A DNA stretch of 33,902 nt from Terriglobia bacterium (GCA_020073005.1 JAIQFX010000058.1:1-33902); one strand, 5' to 3'. Counted from the first letter of the stretch, positions 1 through 8,801 are shown. Numbers and translations: made by a program. The notes: generated by a model not told the origin, from the sequence alone.

Positions 1-43
1 TGAAGGCTGACGTCTGAGGGAATTTCTTCGGCAGCTCGCCGAG

Positions 44-280
44 ATGACGTCGTGGATCGCGGCGCTCGTCCTGGGCGCCGCGCCCCGCCGCGTCTGGCCC
101 GGCGCGCTGCGGGCGATCTCCGCGGTGCTCGACGTGCTCGTCACGGGCCATGCGCTCGGCGTGAGCGCCGACTACCCGCTGACGAAATTCGAGTCGCTCG
201 AAGCCGTCCGGCGGGGGATCGAATACGAGCTGCCGGCCCTTACGGGACGAGCGGCGCGGCCGCTTCAGCGGCCCAACTGA
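44..280 (+). CDS. possible small hypothetical protein or 3' gene fragment
   Basis: An open frame of 78 codons from ATG 44. The same frame is open from just after a TGA at 8-10. I do not recognise the product. It has a hydrophobic, alanine-rich N-terminal half and then a short segment reading SADYPLTKFESLEAVRR, which looks protein-like rather than random. No Shine-Dalgarno sequence precedes the ATG. The 3' end overlaps a minus-strand ORF (240-524), so at most one of the two is likely to be complete and real. It may be the tail of a gene beginning outside the window that was broken by the TGA at 8-10. Confidence 0.3.
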   Translation: MTSWIAALVLGAAPRRVWPGALRAISAVLDVLVTGHALGVSADYPLTKFESLEAVRRGIEYELPALTGRAARPLQRPN

Positions 281-524
281 CGCCATCCCGGCACCGCGGT
301 TCGAACCGCGGGCATGCGCGACATTGCATTGTCGTTTCAAGCAGGCGCGGCAGACCGTCGCGGCGGCAGCTCCAGGGCGTATTCCAGGCCTCGAGCCAGT
401 ATGGAAACGGGAGATACAGGGTCGGTTCCGCCCAGCGGCAGTTCTGCGGGGTGCGCTTGTCCACGGGCCCTCCTGACGAAATCCCGGCAACGAGACGGAT
501 CCGGTCGGAGAGTTCGCAATCCAC
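240..524 (-). CDS. possible small cysteine-containing protein
   Basis: 94 codons from a GTG at 524 (the true start is uncertain and no Shine-Dalgarno sequence is evident). The central part, about residues 30-78, is rich in Trp, Tyr, Pro and Cys (PFPYWLEAWNTPWSC, then a CxxC at residues 68-71 followed by PRFEPRC). Third codon positions are mostly G or C, as expected for a real gene in this genome. The CxxC plus further cysteines suggests a small metal-binding or redox protein, but I cannot assign a family. It lies just beyond the terminator of the ribosomal operon, so it would need its own promoter or read-through. Confidence 0.4.
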   Translation of the reverse strand: MDCELSDRIRLVAGISSGGPVDKRTPQNCRWAEPTLYLPFPYWLEAWNTPWSCRRDGLPRLLETTMQCRACPRFEPRCRDGVSWAAEAAAPLVP

Positions 525-535
525 ATGCCGCTGGA

Positions 536-574
536 AAACAAAAGCCCCGCTGGCTCAAAGGAACCGGCGGGGCT
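536..574 (-). terminator. Rho-independent terminator of the ribosomal superoperon
   Basis: On the plus strand 543-553 and 564-574 form an inverted repeat (AGCCCCGCTGG / CCGGCGGGGCT, 11 pairs including one G-T) with a 10-nt loop. Plus-strand 536-543 is A-rich, so the minus-strand transcript reads a GC-rich hairpin followed by TTTTGTTTT. This is a classic intrinsic terminator downstream of rplQ, the last gene of the operon. Confidence 0.9.
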
Positions 575-593
575 CTGAAGGATTTCTTCTGCC

Positions 594-628
594 TTCTTAC
601 TTCTTACTTCTTACTTCTAAGTTCTTTA
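594..628. repeat. 7-nt tandem array between rplQ and its terminator
   Basis: Units TTCTTAC at 594-600, 601-607 and 608-614, then TTCTAAG (615-621) and TTCTTTA (622-628). On the transcribed minus strand each perfect unit contains TAA. The last unit contains the rplQ stop codon (plus 626-628). Confidence 0.85.
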
Positions 629-1210
629 GCTTCCGCCGGCCTTTCTCGGCGTCGTCGACTTGCGCGTGGCGCCCTTGACCGGCTTGGACTGCACTTTCTG
701 CGTGCCGTCGTCCTTCTTGCCGCGGAGACGGTCGGCCGCCGCGCGGAGACGGCCGCCGACGCCCTTGGTCTTCGGCTTCGGCGCTTCGGCGCCGCCCTCG
801 GTCTCGGCCGCGGCCTTGGGATTGAACTCGCTGCCGATCAGCTCCACCTGCGCGACCTCGGCGCTGTCGCCCTTGCGGTAGCCGAGGCGCAGGAGGCGCG
901 TGTAGCCGCCCGGCCGCTCCGCGAAGCGCGGCGCGATCGTGTCGAACAGCTTCGTCACGACCTCGCGGTCCTGCAGGTCCTGCATGACCAGGCGTCGCGC
1001 GTTCAGCGTGTGGTGCTTCGCGTCGCCGCCGGCCACGCCGCGCTTGGCGATCGTGATCAGCCGCTCGACGAACGGCCGCAGTTCCTTGGCGCGCGGCACC
1101 GTCGTCGTCAGGTGCTCGTATCGAAGCAGGGACGTCGCCTGGTTCCGCAGCATCGCGATGCGATGCTCGGTGACGCGCCCGAGCTTCCTGTGGGCTACTC
1201 GATGTCTCAT
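626..1210 (-). CDS. rplQ: 50S ribosomal protein L17
   Basis: 194 residues starting MRHRVAHRKLGR. L17 sits near the exit tunnel of the large subunit. The first ~120 residues match the family core (LGRVTEHRIAMLRNQ, TTVPRAKELRPFVERLIT, GYTRLLRLGYRKGD). The remaining ~70 residues form a basic, low-complexity tail (KPKTKGVGGRLRAAADRLRGK and on) absent from the ~127-residue E. coli protein. The ATG at 1210 is chosen over upstream in-frame starts because it matches the conserved MRHR start and lies only 4 nt after the rpoA stop. It is the last gene of the superoperon, followed by a heptamer array and a terminator. Confidence 0.98.
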   Translation of the reverse strand: MRHRVAHRKLGRVTEHRIAMLRNQATSLLRYEHLTTTVPRAKELRPFVERLITIAKRGVAGGDAKHHTLNARRLVMQDLQDREVVTKLFDTIAPRFAERPGGYTRLLRLGYRKGDSAEVAQVELIGSEFNPKAAAETEGGAEAPKPKTKGVGGRLRAAADRLRGKKDDGTQKVQSKPVKGATRKSTTPRKAGGS

Positions 1211-1214
1211 GACG

Positions 1215-2201
1215 CTATTCCTGCGATGCCGCCGTGGGCTGATCGACACGCATGCCGAGGCTCAGGCCCATCGTGTGCAGGATCTCCTTGATCTCGTTGA
1301 GGCTCTTGCGGCCGAAGTTCTTCGTCTTGAGCATCTCGGCCTCGGTCTTCTGCACGAGCTCGCGAATCGTCCGGATGTTCGCGTTCTTGAGGCAGTTGTA
1401 GGACCGCACCGACAGCTCGAGCTCCTCGACCGACTTGTCGAGGTTCTCGTTGCTCGCGCCGGTGCGCGGCTGGTCGGCCATCGCCTCGACCTGCTGCTCG
1501 GCGCCTTCCTCGAGGTTGATGAAAATGTTCAGGTGATCGCGGACGAGCTTGGCGGCCAGCGAGATCGCGTCGCGCGGGTTGATCGACCCGTTCGTCCAGA
1601 CGTCCACCGTCAGCTTGTCGTAGTCGGTGGTCTGTCCGAGGCGCGCCGCCTCGACCAGATAGTGCACCTTCTTGATCGGCGAGTGGACCGAGTCGATCGG
1701 AATCCAGCCGATCCCGAGGTCCTCGTCGAAGTTCTTGTCGGCCGCGACGTAGCCGCGGCCGCGCTTCATGCGCATCTCCATGTGGAGCTTGCCGCCCTCG
1801 GCGACGGTCGCGATGTGCGCATCCGGCTCGAGGATCTCGACGTCGGCGTCGGCCTGGATGTCGCGCGCGCGCACCTCGCCGGCCTTGTCGACGCGCAGCG
1901 TCAGCGTCTTGGTGTGGTCGACGTGCAGCTTCAGCGGAATCTGCTTGAGGTTGAGGATGATGTCGGTCGCGTCCTCGACCACGCCGGGGATCGGCGAGAA
2001 CTCGTGCAGCACGCCGTCGATCTTGACCGCGGTGATCGCCGCGCCTTCAATCGACGAGAGCAGCACGCGCCGGAGCGCGTTGCCGATTGTGGTGCCGAAG
2101 CCGCGCTCGAACGGCTGCGCGTAGAACCGGCCGAATCGATCCGTGAGGGTCTCGCGTTCGAACTCGAGACGCTTGGGGCGCTGAAAGCCTTTCCAGAGCA
2201 T
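1215..2201 (-). CDS. rpoA: RNA polymerase alpha subunit
   Basis: 328 residues, start [15 protein letters not shown], the typical size for alpha. It dimerises to scaffold beta and beta' assembly, and its C-terminal domain contacts UP elements and activators. The N-terminal domain shows [21 protein letters not shown] at about residues 30-50. The C-terminal domain shows [20 protein letters not shown] and [16 protein letters not shown]. The ATG at 2201 has an AAAGGA-like Shine-Dalgarno sequence about 9 nt upstream; an earlier in-frame start would lie inside the structured leader and is rejected. Unlike most tightly packed genes here, it is separated from rpsD by 181 nt holding a nested inverted repeat and a tandem array, so its expression may be tuned separately. 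Confidence 0.98.
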   Translation of the reverse strand: MLWKGFQRPKRLEFERETLTDRFGRFYAQPFERGFGTTIGNALRRVLLSSIEGAAITAVKIDGVLHEFSPIPGVVEDATDIILNLKQIPLKLHVDHTKTLTLRVDKAGEVRARDIQADADVEILEPDAHIATVAEGGKLHMEMRMKRGRGYVAADKNFDEDLGIGWIPIDSVHSPIKKVHYLVEAARLGQTTDYDKLTVDVWTNGSINPRDAISLAAKLVRDHLNIFINLEEGAEQQVEAMADQPRTGASNENLDKSVEELELSVRSYNCLKNANIRTIRELVQKTEAEMLKTKNFGRKSLNEIKEILHTMGLSLGMRVDQPTAASQE

Positions 2202-2223
2202 GTGCTGTGTCCTTTCGCCGATG

Positions 2224-2297
2224 GGCCCGCAGACGGGCCTCCAGACCTGCAAGTGACCGCCGGCCTCCCGCCGCAGGTCTGTTCAAGGCTGCGGGCC
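2224..2297 (-). promoter_or_regulatory. nested stem structure in the rpoA leader
   Basis: Two nested perfect inverted repeats: an outer GGCCCGC (2224-2230) / GCGGGCC (2291-2297) and an inner CAGACCTGC (2242-2250) / GCAGGTCTG (2273-2281). In the minus-strand transcript they would fold into a long interrupted hairpin ending about 22 nt before the rpoA ATG. The position suggests a translational control or mRNA-processing element; the function is inferred. No U-run follows, so it is not an intrinsic terminator. Confidence 0.5.
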
Positions 2298-2311
2298 GGC
2301 GGATGAACGAA

Positions 2312-2387
2312 AGTGAAAACTGAGAAGTGAGAACTGAAAAGTGAAGACAACGCTTCACTTTTCTCTTTTCAGTTTTAGGTTCTTACT
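2312..2387. repeat. bipartite 7-nt array between rpsD and rpoA
   Basis: Left arm AGTGAAA, ACTGAGA, AGTGAGA, ACTGAAA, AGTGAAG (2312-2346). Right arm CTTCACT, TTTCTCT, TTTCAGT, TTTAGGT, TCTTACT (2353-2387). The arms are inverted copies; 2336-2346 pairs perfectly with 2353-2363 across a 6-nt loop. The rpsD stop codon (plus 2383-2385) lies in the last unit. Confidence 0.85.
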
Positions 2388-3012
2388 TTGAGTACAACTC
2401 CACAATCAGCTGCTCCTGCACGGGCAGGTTGATCTGCTCGCGCGTCGGCATCGAAACGATGCGTCCCGAGATCGTGCTCGAGTCGAACGAGAGCCACTCG
2501 GGGATCCCGCGGCCCTTCACTTCCTCCATCGCGTGCTCGATCGTCGGGTTCTTCTGCGTGCGGCCGAGCACCGTGATCACGTCGCCTTCCTTGACGGAGA
2601 ACGACGGGATGTCGACCTTCTTGCCGTTGACGAGGAAGTGCCCGTGGCGCACGAGCTGCCGCGCCTGCGGCCGCGACGTCGCCAGCCCGAGGCGGTAGAC
2701 GACGTTGTCGAGCCGCCGCTCGAGCAGTTGCAACAGCGTCACGCCGGTGATGCCGCGCGTCCGCTCGGCTTCCTCGAAGTACCCGCGGAACTGATCTTCG
2801 AGCACGCCGTAGATGCGCTTGACCTTCTGCTTCTCGCGCAGCTGCAGTCCGTACCCGGCGAGCTTCGCCTTCCGCGTCTTGCCGTGCTGGCCAGGCGGGA
2901 AGTTGCGCTTCTCGATCGCGCACTTCTCCGTGTAGCAGCGTTCGCCCTTCAGGAACAGCTTCATCGCCTCGCGGCGGCAGAGCCGGCAGACCGGTCCGAT
3001 ATATCGCGCCAT
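2383..3012 (-). CDS. rpsD: 30S ribosomal protein S4, zinc-binding form
   Basis: 209 residues from [16 protein letters not shown], the normal S4 length. S4 is a primary 16S-binding protein, nucleates 30S assembly and in several bacteria represses its own operon. Cysteines at 9, 12, 26 and 31 give the C+ zinc-binding variant. The S4 RNA-binding domain follows ([36 protein letters not shown]). The start codon overlaps the rpsK stop in TAATG, so the two are translationally coupled. Confidence 0.98.
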   Translation of the reverse strand: MARYIGPVCRLCRREAMKLFLKGERCYTEKCAIEKRNFPPGQHGKTRKAKLAGYGLQLREKQKVKRIYGVLEDQFRGYFEEAERTRGITGVTLLQLLERRLDNVVYRLGLATSRPQARQLVRHGHFLVNGKKVDIPSFSVKEGDVITVLGRTQKNPTIEHAMEEVKGRGIPEWLSFDSSTISGRIVSMPTREQINLPVQEQLIVELYSK

Positions 3013-3464
3013 TACACTCTCCTCCGCTTCGGCGGACGGCATCCGTTGTGCGGGATGGGCGTCACGTCGCGGATTGATTTCACCTCGAGGCCGACCGTCT
3101 GGAGCGCGCGGACCGCCGACTCGCGGCCGGATCCGGGGCCCTTCACCCGCACGTCGAGCGACCGCATGCCCACCGCCTTGGCGGCGTTGCCGGCGTTGAG
3201 CGCGGCCTGGGTCGCCGCGAACGGCGTGCCCTTGCGCGAGCCCTTGAAGCCGATGCCGCCGGCGCTCGACCACGCCACGACGTTGCCGTCGGTGTCGGTG
3301 ATCGTAACCACGGTGTTGTTGAACGACGCCTGGATGTGCGCCAGCCCGTGGTGGACGATGCGCTTCTCGCCGCGCTTCTTGAAGGTCTTCTTCCGCTTTC
3401 CGGTACCTTCTTTTTTCTCTGGTGTCGCCCCTTCCGGGACGGCCGCTGCTTCAGTCTTTGCCAT
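3012..3464 (-). CDS. rpsK: 30S ribosomal protein S11
   Basis: 150 residues. S11 forms part of the 30S platform and lines the mRNA exit region. The core is recognisable from about residue 35 ([23 protein letters not shown], then [14 protein letters not shown] and [15 protein letters not shown]), ending with the family signature [12 protein letters not shown]. The N-terminus carries about 25 extra residues, alternating acidic/alanine and lysine-rich stretches, compared with E. coli S11 (129 aa). A 34-nt gap containing a heptamer array separates it from rpsM upstream. Confidence 0.98.
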   Translation of the reverse strand: MAKTEAAAVPEGATPEKKEGTGKRKKTFKKRGEKRIVHHGLAHIQASFNNTVVTITDTDGNVVAWSSAGGIGFKGSRKGTPFAATQAALNAGNAAKAVGMRSLDVRVKGPGSGRESAVRALQTVGLEVKSIRDVTPIPHNGCRPPKRRRV

Positions 3465-3470
3465 AGTCCG

Positions 3471-3498
3471 CTTTCAGCTTTCAGCTCTCGGGTGTCAG
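3471..3498. repeat. 7-nt tandem array between rpsM and rpsK
   Basis: Four units: CTTTCAG (3471-3477), CTTTCAG (3478-3484), CTCTCGG (3485-3491), GTGTCAG (3492-3498). It starts directly at the rpsM stop codon (plus 3499-3501) and fills nearly all of the intergenic gap. The minus-strand unit CTGAAAG contains TGA. Confidence 0.75.
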
Positions 3499-3873
3499 TT
3501 AGATGACCTTCTTCTTCGCGATCGCGCCCTTGCGCGGGCCCTTGCGCGTCCGCGCGTTGGTCCGCGTCCGCTGTCCGCGTACCGGCAGGCCGCGGCGGTG
3601 ACGCATCCCGCGGAAGCAGCCGATTTCCATCAGCCGCTTGATGTTCATCGAGACGTCCTTGCGGAGGTCGCCTTCGACGCCGCCCTGCTCTTCGATCACG
3701 CGGCTGATCTTCCGGACGTCGTCCTCGGACAGATCCTTCACGCGGATGTCGGGGCTGACCCCGGCGTCCTTGAGAATCCCGTTCGAGCGATGACGCCCGA
3801 TGCCGAAGATGTAGGTGAGACCGATCTCGACGCGCTTGGTGCGCGGGAGATCAACGCCAGCAATACGTGCCAT
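3499..3873 (-). CDS. rpsM: 30S ribosomal protein S13
   Basis: 124 residues, start [22 protein letters not shown], about the usual length. S13 sits in the 30S head and makes intersubunit bridges with the 50S. The C-terminal signature [25 protein letters not shown] is intact, followed by the basic tail KKKVI that reaches toward the P-site tRNA. It follows rpmJ by 6 nt in the classical rpmJ-rpsM-rpsK-rpsD-rpoA-rplQ alpha-operon order. Confidence 0.99.
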   Translation of the reverse strand: MARIAGVDLPRTKRVEIGLTYIFGIGRHRSNGILKDAGVSPDIRVKDLSEDDVRKISRVIEEQGGVEGDLRKDVSMNIKRLMEIGCFRGMRHRRGLPVRGQRTRTNARTRKGPRKGAIAKKKVI

Positions 3874-3879
3874 AAATCC

Positions 3880-3993
3880 TCAGCCCTGCCGTTGCTTGTG
3901 TTTTTGATTCGGACAAATCACCCGCACGACGCCGCGGCGCCGCACGATCTTGCACTTGTCGCAAATCCGTTTGACCGATGCTCGGACCTTCAT
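3880..3993 (-). CDS. rpmJ: 50S ribosomal protein L36, zinc-binding form
   Basis: 37 codons read directly on the minus strand: starts [15 protein letters not shown] and ends KHKQRQG. The zinc ligands C11, C14, C27 and H32 are all present, so this is the C+ form. L36 is the smallest large-subunit protein and stabilises 23S rRNA folding. It lies between infA and rpsM. Its Shine-Dalgarno sequence (GAGGA) is provided by the last unit of the adjacent 8-nt repeat array, only about 4 nt before the ATG. Confidence 0.97.
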   Translation of the reverse strand: MKVRASVKRICDKCKIVRRRGVVRVICPNQKHKQRQG

Positions 3994-3997
3994 CAGT

Positions 3998-4029
3998 TCC
4001 TCAAATCCTCAAATCCTTACTTCCTCAAA
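3998..4029. repeat. 8-nt tandem array between infA and rpmJ
   Basis: Units TCCTCAAA (3998-4005), TCCTCAAA (4006-4013), TCCTTACT (4014-4021), TCCTCAAA (4022-4029). On the transcribed strand the unit is TTTGAGGA, containing both a stop (TGA) and a Shine-Dalgarno core (GAGGA). The infA stop codon (plus 4025-4027) lies in the first transcribed unit, and the last transcribed unit supplies the ribosome-binding site of rpmJ. Confidence 0.85.
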
Positions 4030-4258
4030 TCTTCCCGACGATCCGACCGCGCCCGATGTCGACCGGCGACAGCTCCACGCGAACCCGATCGCCCACCAGG
4101 ATGCGCACGAAATTGCGATCCGTGCGATCCGCGATGTGCACCATCACGAACGGGCCGTCGTCGAGCCGCACGCGATACATCGCGCTCGGCAGGGTCTCGG
4201 TGACCGTCCCGACTACTTGCGCGCGGCGACCGGCACTTCCCTCGCCGTCAGAATCCAT
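4025..4258 (-). CDS. infA: translation initiation factor IF-1
   Basis: 77 residues from ATG 4258. IF-1 is a single OB-fold protein that blocks the A site during initiation. The family core is clear (GTVTETLPSAMYRVRLDDG, HIADRTDRNFVRILVGDRV, VELSPVDIGRGRIV). The only canonical start lies inside the map gene, giving a 46-nt out-of-frame overlap and about six extra N-terminal residues (MDSDGEGSAG...) relative to E. coli IF-1. No strong Shine-Dalgarno sequence precedes it, so coupling to map translation is likely. Confidence 0.95.
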   Translation of the reverse strand: MDSDGEGSAGRRAQVVGTVTETLPSAMYRVRLDDGPFVMVHIADRTDRNFVRILVGDRVRVELSPVDIGRGRIVGKI

Positions 4259-4986
4259 GGCCCGTCCGCCGTCACCGCCACCGTGTGCTCGAAGTGCGCC
4301 GACGGCTTGCCGTCGCGCGTGACCGCGGTCCACCCGTCCGCCAGGACTTTCACGGCCGGCTTCCCCGCGTTCACCATCGGCTCGATCGCCAGCACCATGC
4401 CTTCGGTCAGCCGCGGCCCGCGCCCGGGCTCGCCGTAGTTCGGCACCTGCGGCTCCTCGTGCATCTTCTGGCCGATGCCGTGCCCGACGAACTCGCGCAC
4501 GACCGAAAACCCGTACGCCTCGACGTGCTGCTGGACCGCGTGCCCGATATCCGAAATCCGCCCGCCCGGCCGCGCGCACTCGATCGCCTTGTAGAGCGAC
4601 TCCTCGGTCACGCGCAGCAGCGTCGCCGTCGACTCCGCGATCTGCCCGACCGGCACCGTGATCGCGCTGTCGCCGAAATACCCCGCCAGCGACGCCCCGA
4701 CGTCGATCGAGAGGATGTCGCCTTCGTTCAACACGCGCCGCGCCGAGGGGATCCCGTGGATCACTTCCTCGTTGATCGACGCGCAAATCGTCGCCGGGTA
4801 CCCGTGGTACCCCTTGAACGCCGGAATCGCGCCGGCGTGCGTAATCCGCTTCTCCGCCATCGCGTCCAGCTCGGCCGTCGTCACGCCCGGCGCGACGTGC
4901 GCCGCGAGCTCCGTCAGCACTTCACCCACCAGGCGGCCTGCGTCGCGCATGCGCTCGAGCTCGGCGGCCGACCGGCAGACGATCAT
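4213..4986 (-). CDS. map: methionine aminopeptidase type I
   Basis: 257 residues from MIVCRSAAELERMRDAGR. It removes the initiator methionine from nascent proteins. The dinuclear metal centre is intact: IDVGASLAGYFGDSAITV supplies two aspartates, EFVGHGIGQKMHE the histidine, AIEPMV and AHFEHTV the glutamates. The length is that of a type I enzyme without an N-terminal extension. The start overlaps the adk stop by 4 nt (ATGA) and its 3' end overlaps infA by 46 nt. The secY-adk-map-infA order is widespread in bacteria. Confidence 0.98.
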   Translation of the reverse strand: MIVCRSAAELERMRDAGRLVGEVLTELAAHVAPGVTTAELDAMAEKRITHAGAIPAFKGYHGYPATICASINEEVIHGIPSARRVLNEGDILSIDVGASLAGYFGDSAITVPVGQIAESTATLLRVTEESLYKAIECARPGGRISDIGHAVQQHVEAYGFSVVREFVGHGIGQKMHEEPQVPNYGEPGRGPRLTEGMVLAIEPMVNAGKPAVKVLADGWTAVTRDGKPSAHFEHTVAVTADGPWILTAREVPVAARK

Positions 4987-5654
4987 GCCCGCGCCCCGGA
5001 CGTCGCCTTGCAAAGCGCGGCGACCGCCGCTTCGAGCTCGGCCGTCACCGTGTTCGGCGCCTGCGCGCCGTTGACCGACCGGTAGGTCGGCCGCGAGCCG
5101 TAGAACTCGACCAGCGGCTTCGTGTCCCGCCGGTACGTCTTCAGCCGCTCGACGACGACCGCCGCGTTGTCGTCGGCGCGCTGCACCATCGGCCCGCCGC
5201 ATTTCGCGCAGGGCGCGGTGGTCGCGGCCGCGTCGCCGACTGCGGCGTTGCTCCCGCAGTTCTTGCAGACGAACCGCGTCGTCAGCCGGCGAATCAATTC
5301 GTCTTCCGCGACGTCGATGTTCAGCACAATCAGCGGATCGCGTCCCGCCATAATCCCGTCGAGCGCCCGCGCTTGCGGCACGGTCCGCGGGAAGCCGTCG
5401 AGGATGAATCCCGGCTTCACGTCGGCGCGGTCCAGCCGCTCGCGCACGATTCCCACCACGATCTCGTCGCTCACCAGCTCGCCGCGCTCCATGATGGCTT
5501 TCGCGCGCTTGCCGAGCTCGGTTCCCGTCTGCACGGCCTCACGAAGAATGTCGCCGGTCGAAATCTTCGGGATGCCCTTCGTCTTCGCGAACCGCTCGGC
5601 CTGCGTGCCTTTGCCCGCGCCAGGCGGTCCGAGCATGATGAGGTTCAGCGCCAT
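4983..5654 (-). CDS. adk: adenylate kinase, long form with Cys4 LID
   Basis: 223 residues from MALNLIMLGPPGAGKGTQAE; the P-loop GPPGAGKGT is at residues 9-17. It interconverts AMP + ATP and 2 ADP. The AMP-binding segment (STGDILREAV) and DGFPRT are present. The LID domain carries a four-cysteine structural zinc motif (VCKNCGS ... PCAKCGG). An in-frame ATG farther upstream (5720) only adds residues encoded by the heptamer array (TNDQRPT repeats), so the ATG at 5654 beside the conserved start is preferred. It is coupled to map by an ATGA overlap. Confidence 0.98.
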   Translation of the reverse strand: MALNLIMLGPPGAGKGTQAERFAKTKGIPKISTGDILREAVQTGTELGKRAKAIMERGELVSDEIVVGIVRERLDRADVKPGFILDGFPRTVPQARALDGIMAGRDPLIVLNIDVAEDELIRRLTTRFVCKNCGSNAAVGDAAATTAPCAKCGGPMVQRADDNAAVVVERLKTYRRDTKPLVEFYGSRPTYRSVNGAQAPNTVTAELEAAVAALCKATSGARA

Positions 5655-5660
5655 AGATAG

Positions 5661-5777
5661 TCGTTGGTCGTTGGTCGTTGGTCGTTGGTCGTTGGTCGTT
5701 GGTCGTTGGTCGTCAGTCATTGGTCCGACGAAGGACTAACGACTAACGACTAATGACTAATGACTAATGACTAACGA

Positions 5778-5780
<3 letters not shown>
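5661..5780. repeat. bipartite 7-nt array between secY and adk
   Basis: Left arm: seven perfect consecutive copies of TCGTTGG (5661-5709), then TCGTCAG and TCATTGG (5710-5723). Right arm: CGACTAA (5740-5746, 5747-5753), TGACTAA (5754-5760, 5761-5767, 5768-5774) and CGACTA (5775-5780). The arms are near-complementary (GTCGTTG against TAACGAC) and could fold as a long hairpin with a loop of about 16-20 nt. The final CTA is the secY stop codon on the minus strand. This is the longest perfect array in the window. Confidence 0.95.
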
Positions 5781-7159
<1,379 letters not shown>

Positions 7160-7163
<4 letters not shown>

Positions 7164-7606
7164 GCGAGTTGCTCCGTGGCGCCGCCCGCGGCGGCGATTT
7201 TCTCGGCCGCTTTCCCGCTGAATTTGTGCGCGTGGACGGTCAGCGCCTTGCCGACCTCGCCGCGCGCGAGGACCTTGACCTTGACCGTTCCGCCCGGAAC
7301 CAGGCCGCGCTCGCGCAGCAGGTCAGGCGTCACGACCGTGCCCGCGTCGAATTTCAGGCCGAGCGTGTCGAGGTTGACGACTTCGTACTCGACGCGGAAC
7401 GGATTGTGGAATCCGCGCTTGGGCACGCGCCGGTGCAGCGGCATCTGGCCGCCTTCGAACCCGCGCTTGAACTTGAACCCCGAGCGCGACTTCGCGCCCT
7501 TGTGTCCGCGGCCCGCGGTCTTGCCGCTGCCGGATCCCTGGCCGCGGCCGATGCGCTTCTTGGCGTGCGTCGCGCCCTGCGGCGGACGCAGATTGTTCAA
7601 TGGCAT
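7160..7606 (-). CDS. rplO: 50S ribosomal protein L15
   Basis: 148 residues from [22 protein letters not shown], the usual length. L15 is a late assembly protein inserted among 23S domains by a long glycine-rich, basic N-terminal extension, visible as [24 protein letters not shown]. The globular C-terminal part has [17 protein letters not shown]. It is followed by secY with a 4-nt overlap and preceded by rpmD by 5 nt, the standard spc-operon order. Confidence 0.99.
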
Positions 7607-7611
7607 GACGG

Positions 7612-7815
7612 TTACTCCACGACCTCGACGAGGTGACGCACCTTGTGAATCATGCCGCGCGTCTCCGGCGTGTCCTTCAGCTCCACCGTGTGGCGGATTC
7701 TGCGGAGACCGAGCCCCCGCACGACCGTCGCCTGGTTGTGCTTGAACCCGATGGGGCTCACCTTCAGGCGCACCCTCAGGGTGCCGCCCTTGCTGTCCGT
7801 TCGTTGATTCGACAT
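7612..7815 (-). CDS. rpmD: 50S ribosomal protein L30
   Basis: 67 residues. The family core is [51 protein letters not shown], with the diagnostic GLGLRR and TPETRGMI segments. A short N-terminal extension of about ten residues precedes it. It lies between rpsE and rplO in standard order. A 91-nt gap with an 8-nt array separates it from rpsE, one of the few non-overlapping junctions in the spc part of the operon. Confidence 0.98.
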   Translation of the reverse strand: MSNQRTDSKGGTLRVRLKVSPIGFKHNQATVVRGLGLRRIRHTVELKDTPETRGMIHKVRHLVEVVE

Positions 7816-7830
7816 CTCGGTCCTCGAATT

Positions 7831-7897
7831 TGATCATCGAGTCATCTGGTTATCGAGTCATTGCCGATGACCAGATAACCAGATGACTCAATGCCGA
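7831..7897. repeat. bipartite 8-nt array between rpsE and rpmD with a perfect 16-bp stem
   Basis: Left arm units TGATCATC, GAGTCATC, TGGTTATC, GAGTCATT (7831-7862). Right arm GATGACCA, GATAACCA, GATGACTC, AATGCCGA (7866-7897). Positions 7839-7854 and 7874-7889 are perfectly complementary over 16 bp, with more partial pairing inside. Every unit on the transcribed strand contains TGA or TAA or is one mismatch away. It starts about 10 nt after the rpsE stop. Confidence 0.9.
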
Positions 7898-7906
7898 AAT
7901 TCACCA

Positions 7907-8419
7907 TCACGCGCTAGCTAACTCCGCGAGTTCCTTGCCGCGCAGCCGCGCGATCATCGACGGGTCCTTCAGCGAGTCGAGCCCCTGCACGGTCGCCCGC
8001 ACGACGTTGTGCGGGTTGGCCGACCCGAGCGACTTGGTCAGGATGTTCGTGATGCCCGCGGCCTCGACGACCGCGCGCACCGCGCCGCCGGCGATGATGC
8101 CGGTGCCATCGGGCGCCGGCTTGAGCAGCACGCTGCCCGCGCCGAAATGCCCGACGACCCGGTGCGGAATCGTCGTCCCCGCCAGCGGCACGCGGATCAG
8201 GTTCTTCTTCGCCGCCTCGATGCCCTTCTTGATCGCCGACGGCACTTCCTTCGCCTTCCCGATGCCGAAGCCCACGACGCCGTGGCCGTCGCCGACGACG
8301 ACCAGCGCGCTGAAGCTCAGGTTCTTGCCGCCCTTGACGACCTTGGTGACGCGGTTGATCGACACCACGTTGTCCTTGATGTCGAGCTGGCTCGGGTCGA
8401 TGCGTTCACGTGTTTTCAT
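7907..8419 (-). CDS. rpsE: 30S ribosomal protein S5
   Basis: 170 residues from [20 protein letters not shown]5 lies near the mRNA entry and decoding region and contributes to fidelity. The double-stranded RNA-binding domain ([43 protein letters not shown]) and the C-terminal domain ([33 protein letters not shown]) match the family well. An upstream in-frame ATG (8458) lies inside rplR and is rejected. It follows rplR by 7 nt. Confidence 0.99.
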   Translation of the reverse strand: MKTRERIDPSQLDIKDNVVSINRVTKVVKGGKNLSFSALVVVGDGHGVVGFGIGKAKEVPSAIKKGIEAAKKNLIRVPLAGTTIPHRVVGHFGAGSVLLKPAPDGTGIIAGGAVRAVVEAAGITNILTKSLGSANPHNVVRATVQGLDSLKDPSMIARLRGKELAELASA

Positions 8420-8426
8420 AAGCTGC

Positions 8427-8801
8427 TCAGAATTCCAGGCCCGCTTTGCGGGCGGCATCGGCGACGGCGCGGATGCGCCCGTGATACAGGAAGCCGCTGC
8501 GATCGAACACGACGCGCGTGATGCCCTTTTCCTTCGACCGCTCGGCGATCGCCGCGCCGACCGCTTCGGCGCCCTTGAGGTTGCCGCCCTTCACGCCCTT
8601 GGCGAACTTGCCCTTGAGCGCGGTCTCGACGCTCGAGGCCGACGCGAGCGTCTTCCCCGTCATGTCGTCGATGACCTGCGCGTAGATGTGCATCACGCTG
8701 CGAAACACGCTGAGCCGCGGGCGGGCCGGCGTGCCGGCGATCCGCTTGCGCTGCCGCAGCTGAATGCGGACGCGGCGATCGTTCTTCGTCTTGATCTTCA
8801 T
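8427..8801 (-). CDS. rplR: 50S ribosomal protein L18
   Basis: 124 residues starting [25 protein letters not shown]18 binds 5S rRNA with L5 and links it to the 50S. Diagnostic segments are [37 protein letters not shown] and [28 protein letters not shown] at the C-terminus. It overlaps rplF by 4 nt (ATGA), indicating translational coupling. Size and sequence are ordinary for the family. Confidence 0.99.
   Translation of the reverse strand: MKIKTKNDRRVRIQLRQRKRIAGTPARPRLSVFRSVMHIYAQVIDDMTGKTLASASSVETALKGKFAKGVKGGNLKGAEAVGAAIAERSKEKGITRVVFDRSGFLYHGRIRAVADAARKAGLEF

Noticed and set aside
294-311. CCGCGGTTCGAACCGCGG palindrome resembling a tRNA T-arm
   Set aside because: The loop would have 6 rather than 7 nt, and no acceptor, D or anticodon stems can be built around it on either strand. 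It also falls inside a coding-like frame.
5655-5720. Upstream in-frame start of adk
   Set aside because: It would add only array-encoded TNDQRPT repeats; the conserved MALNLIMLGPPGAGKGT start is at 5654.
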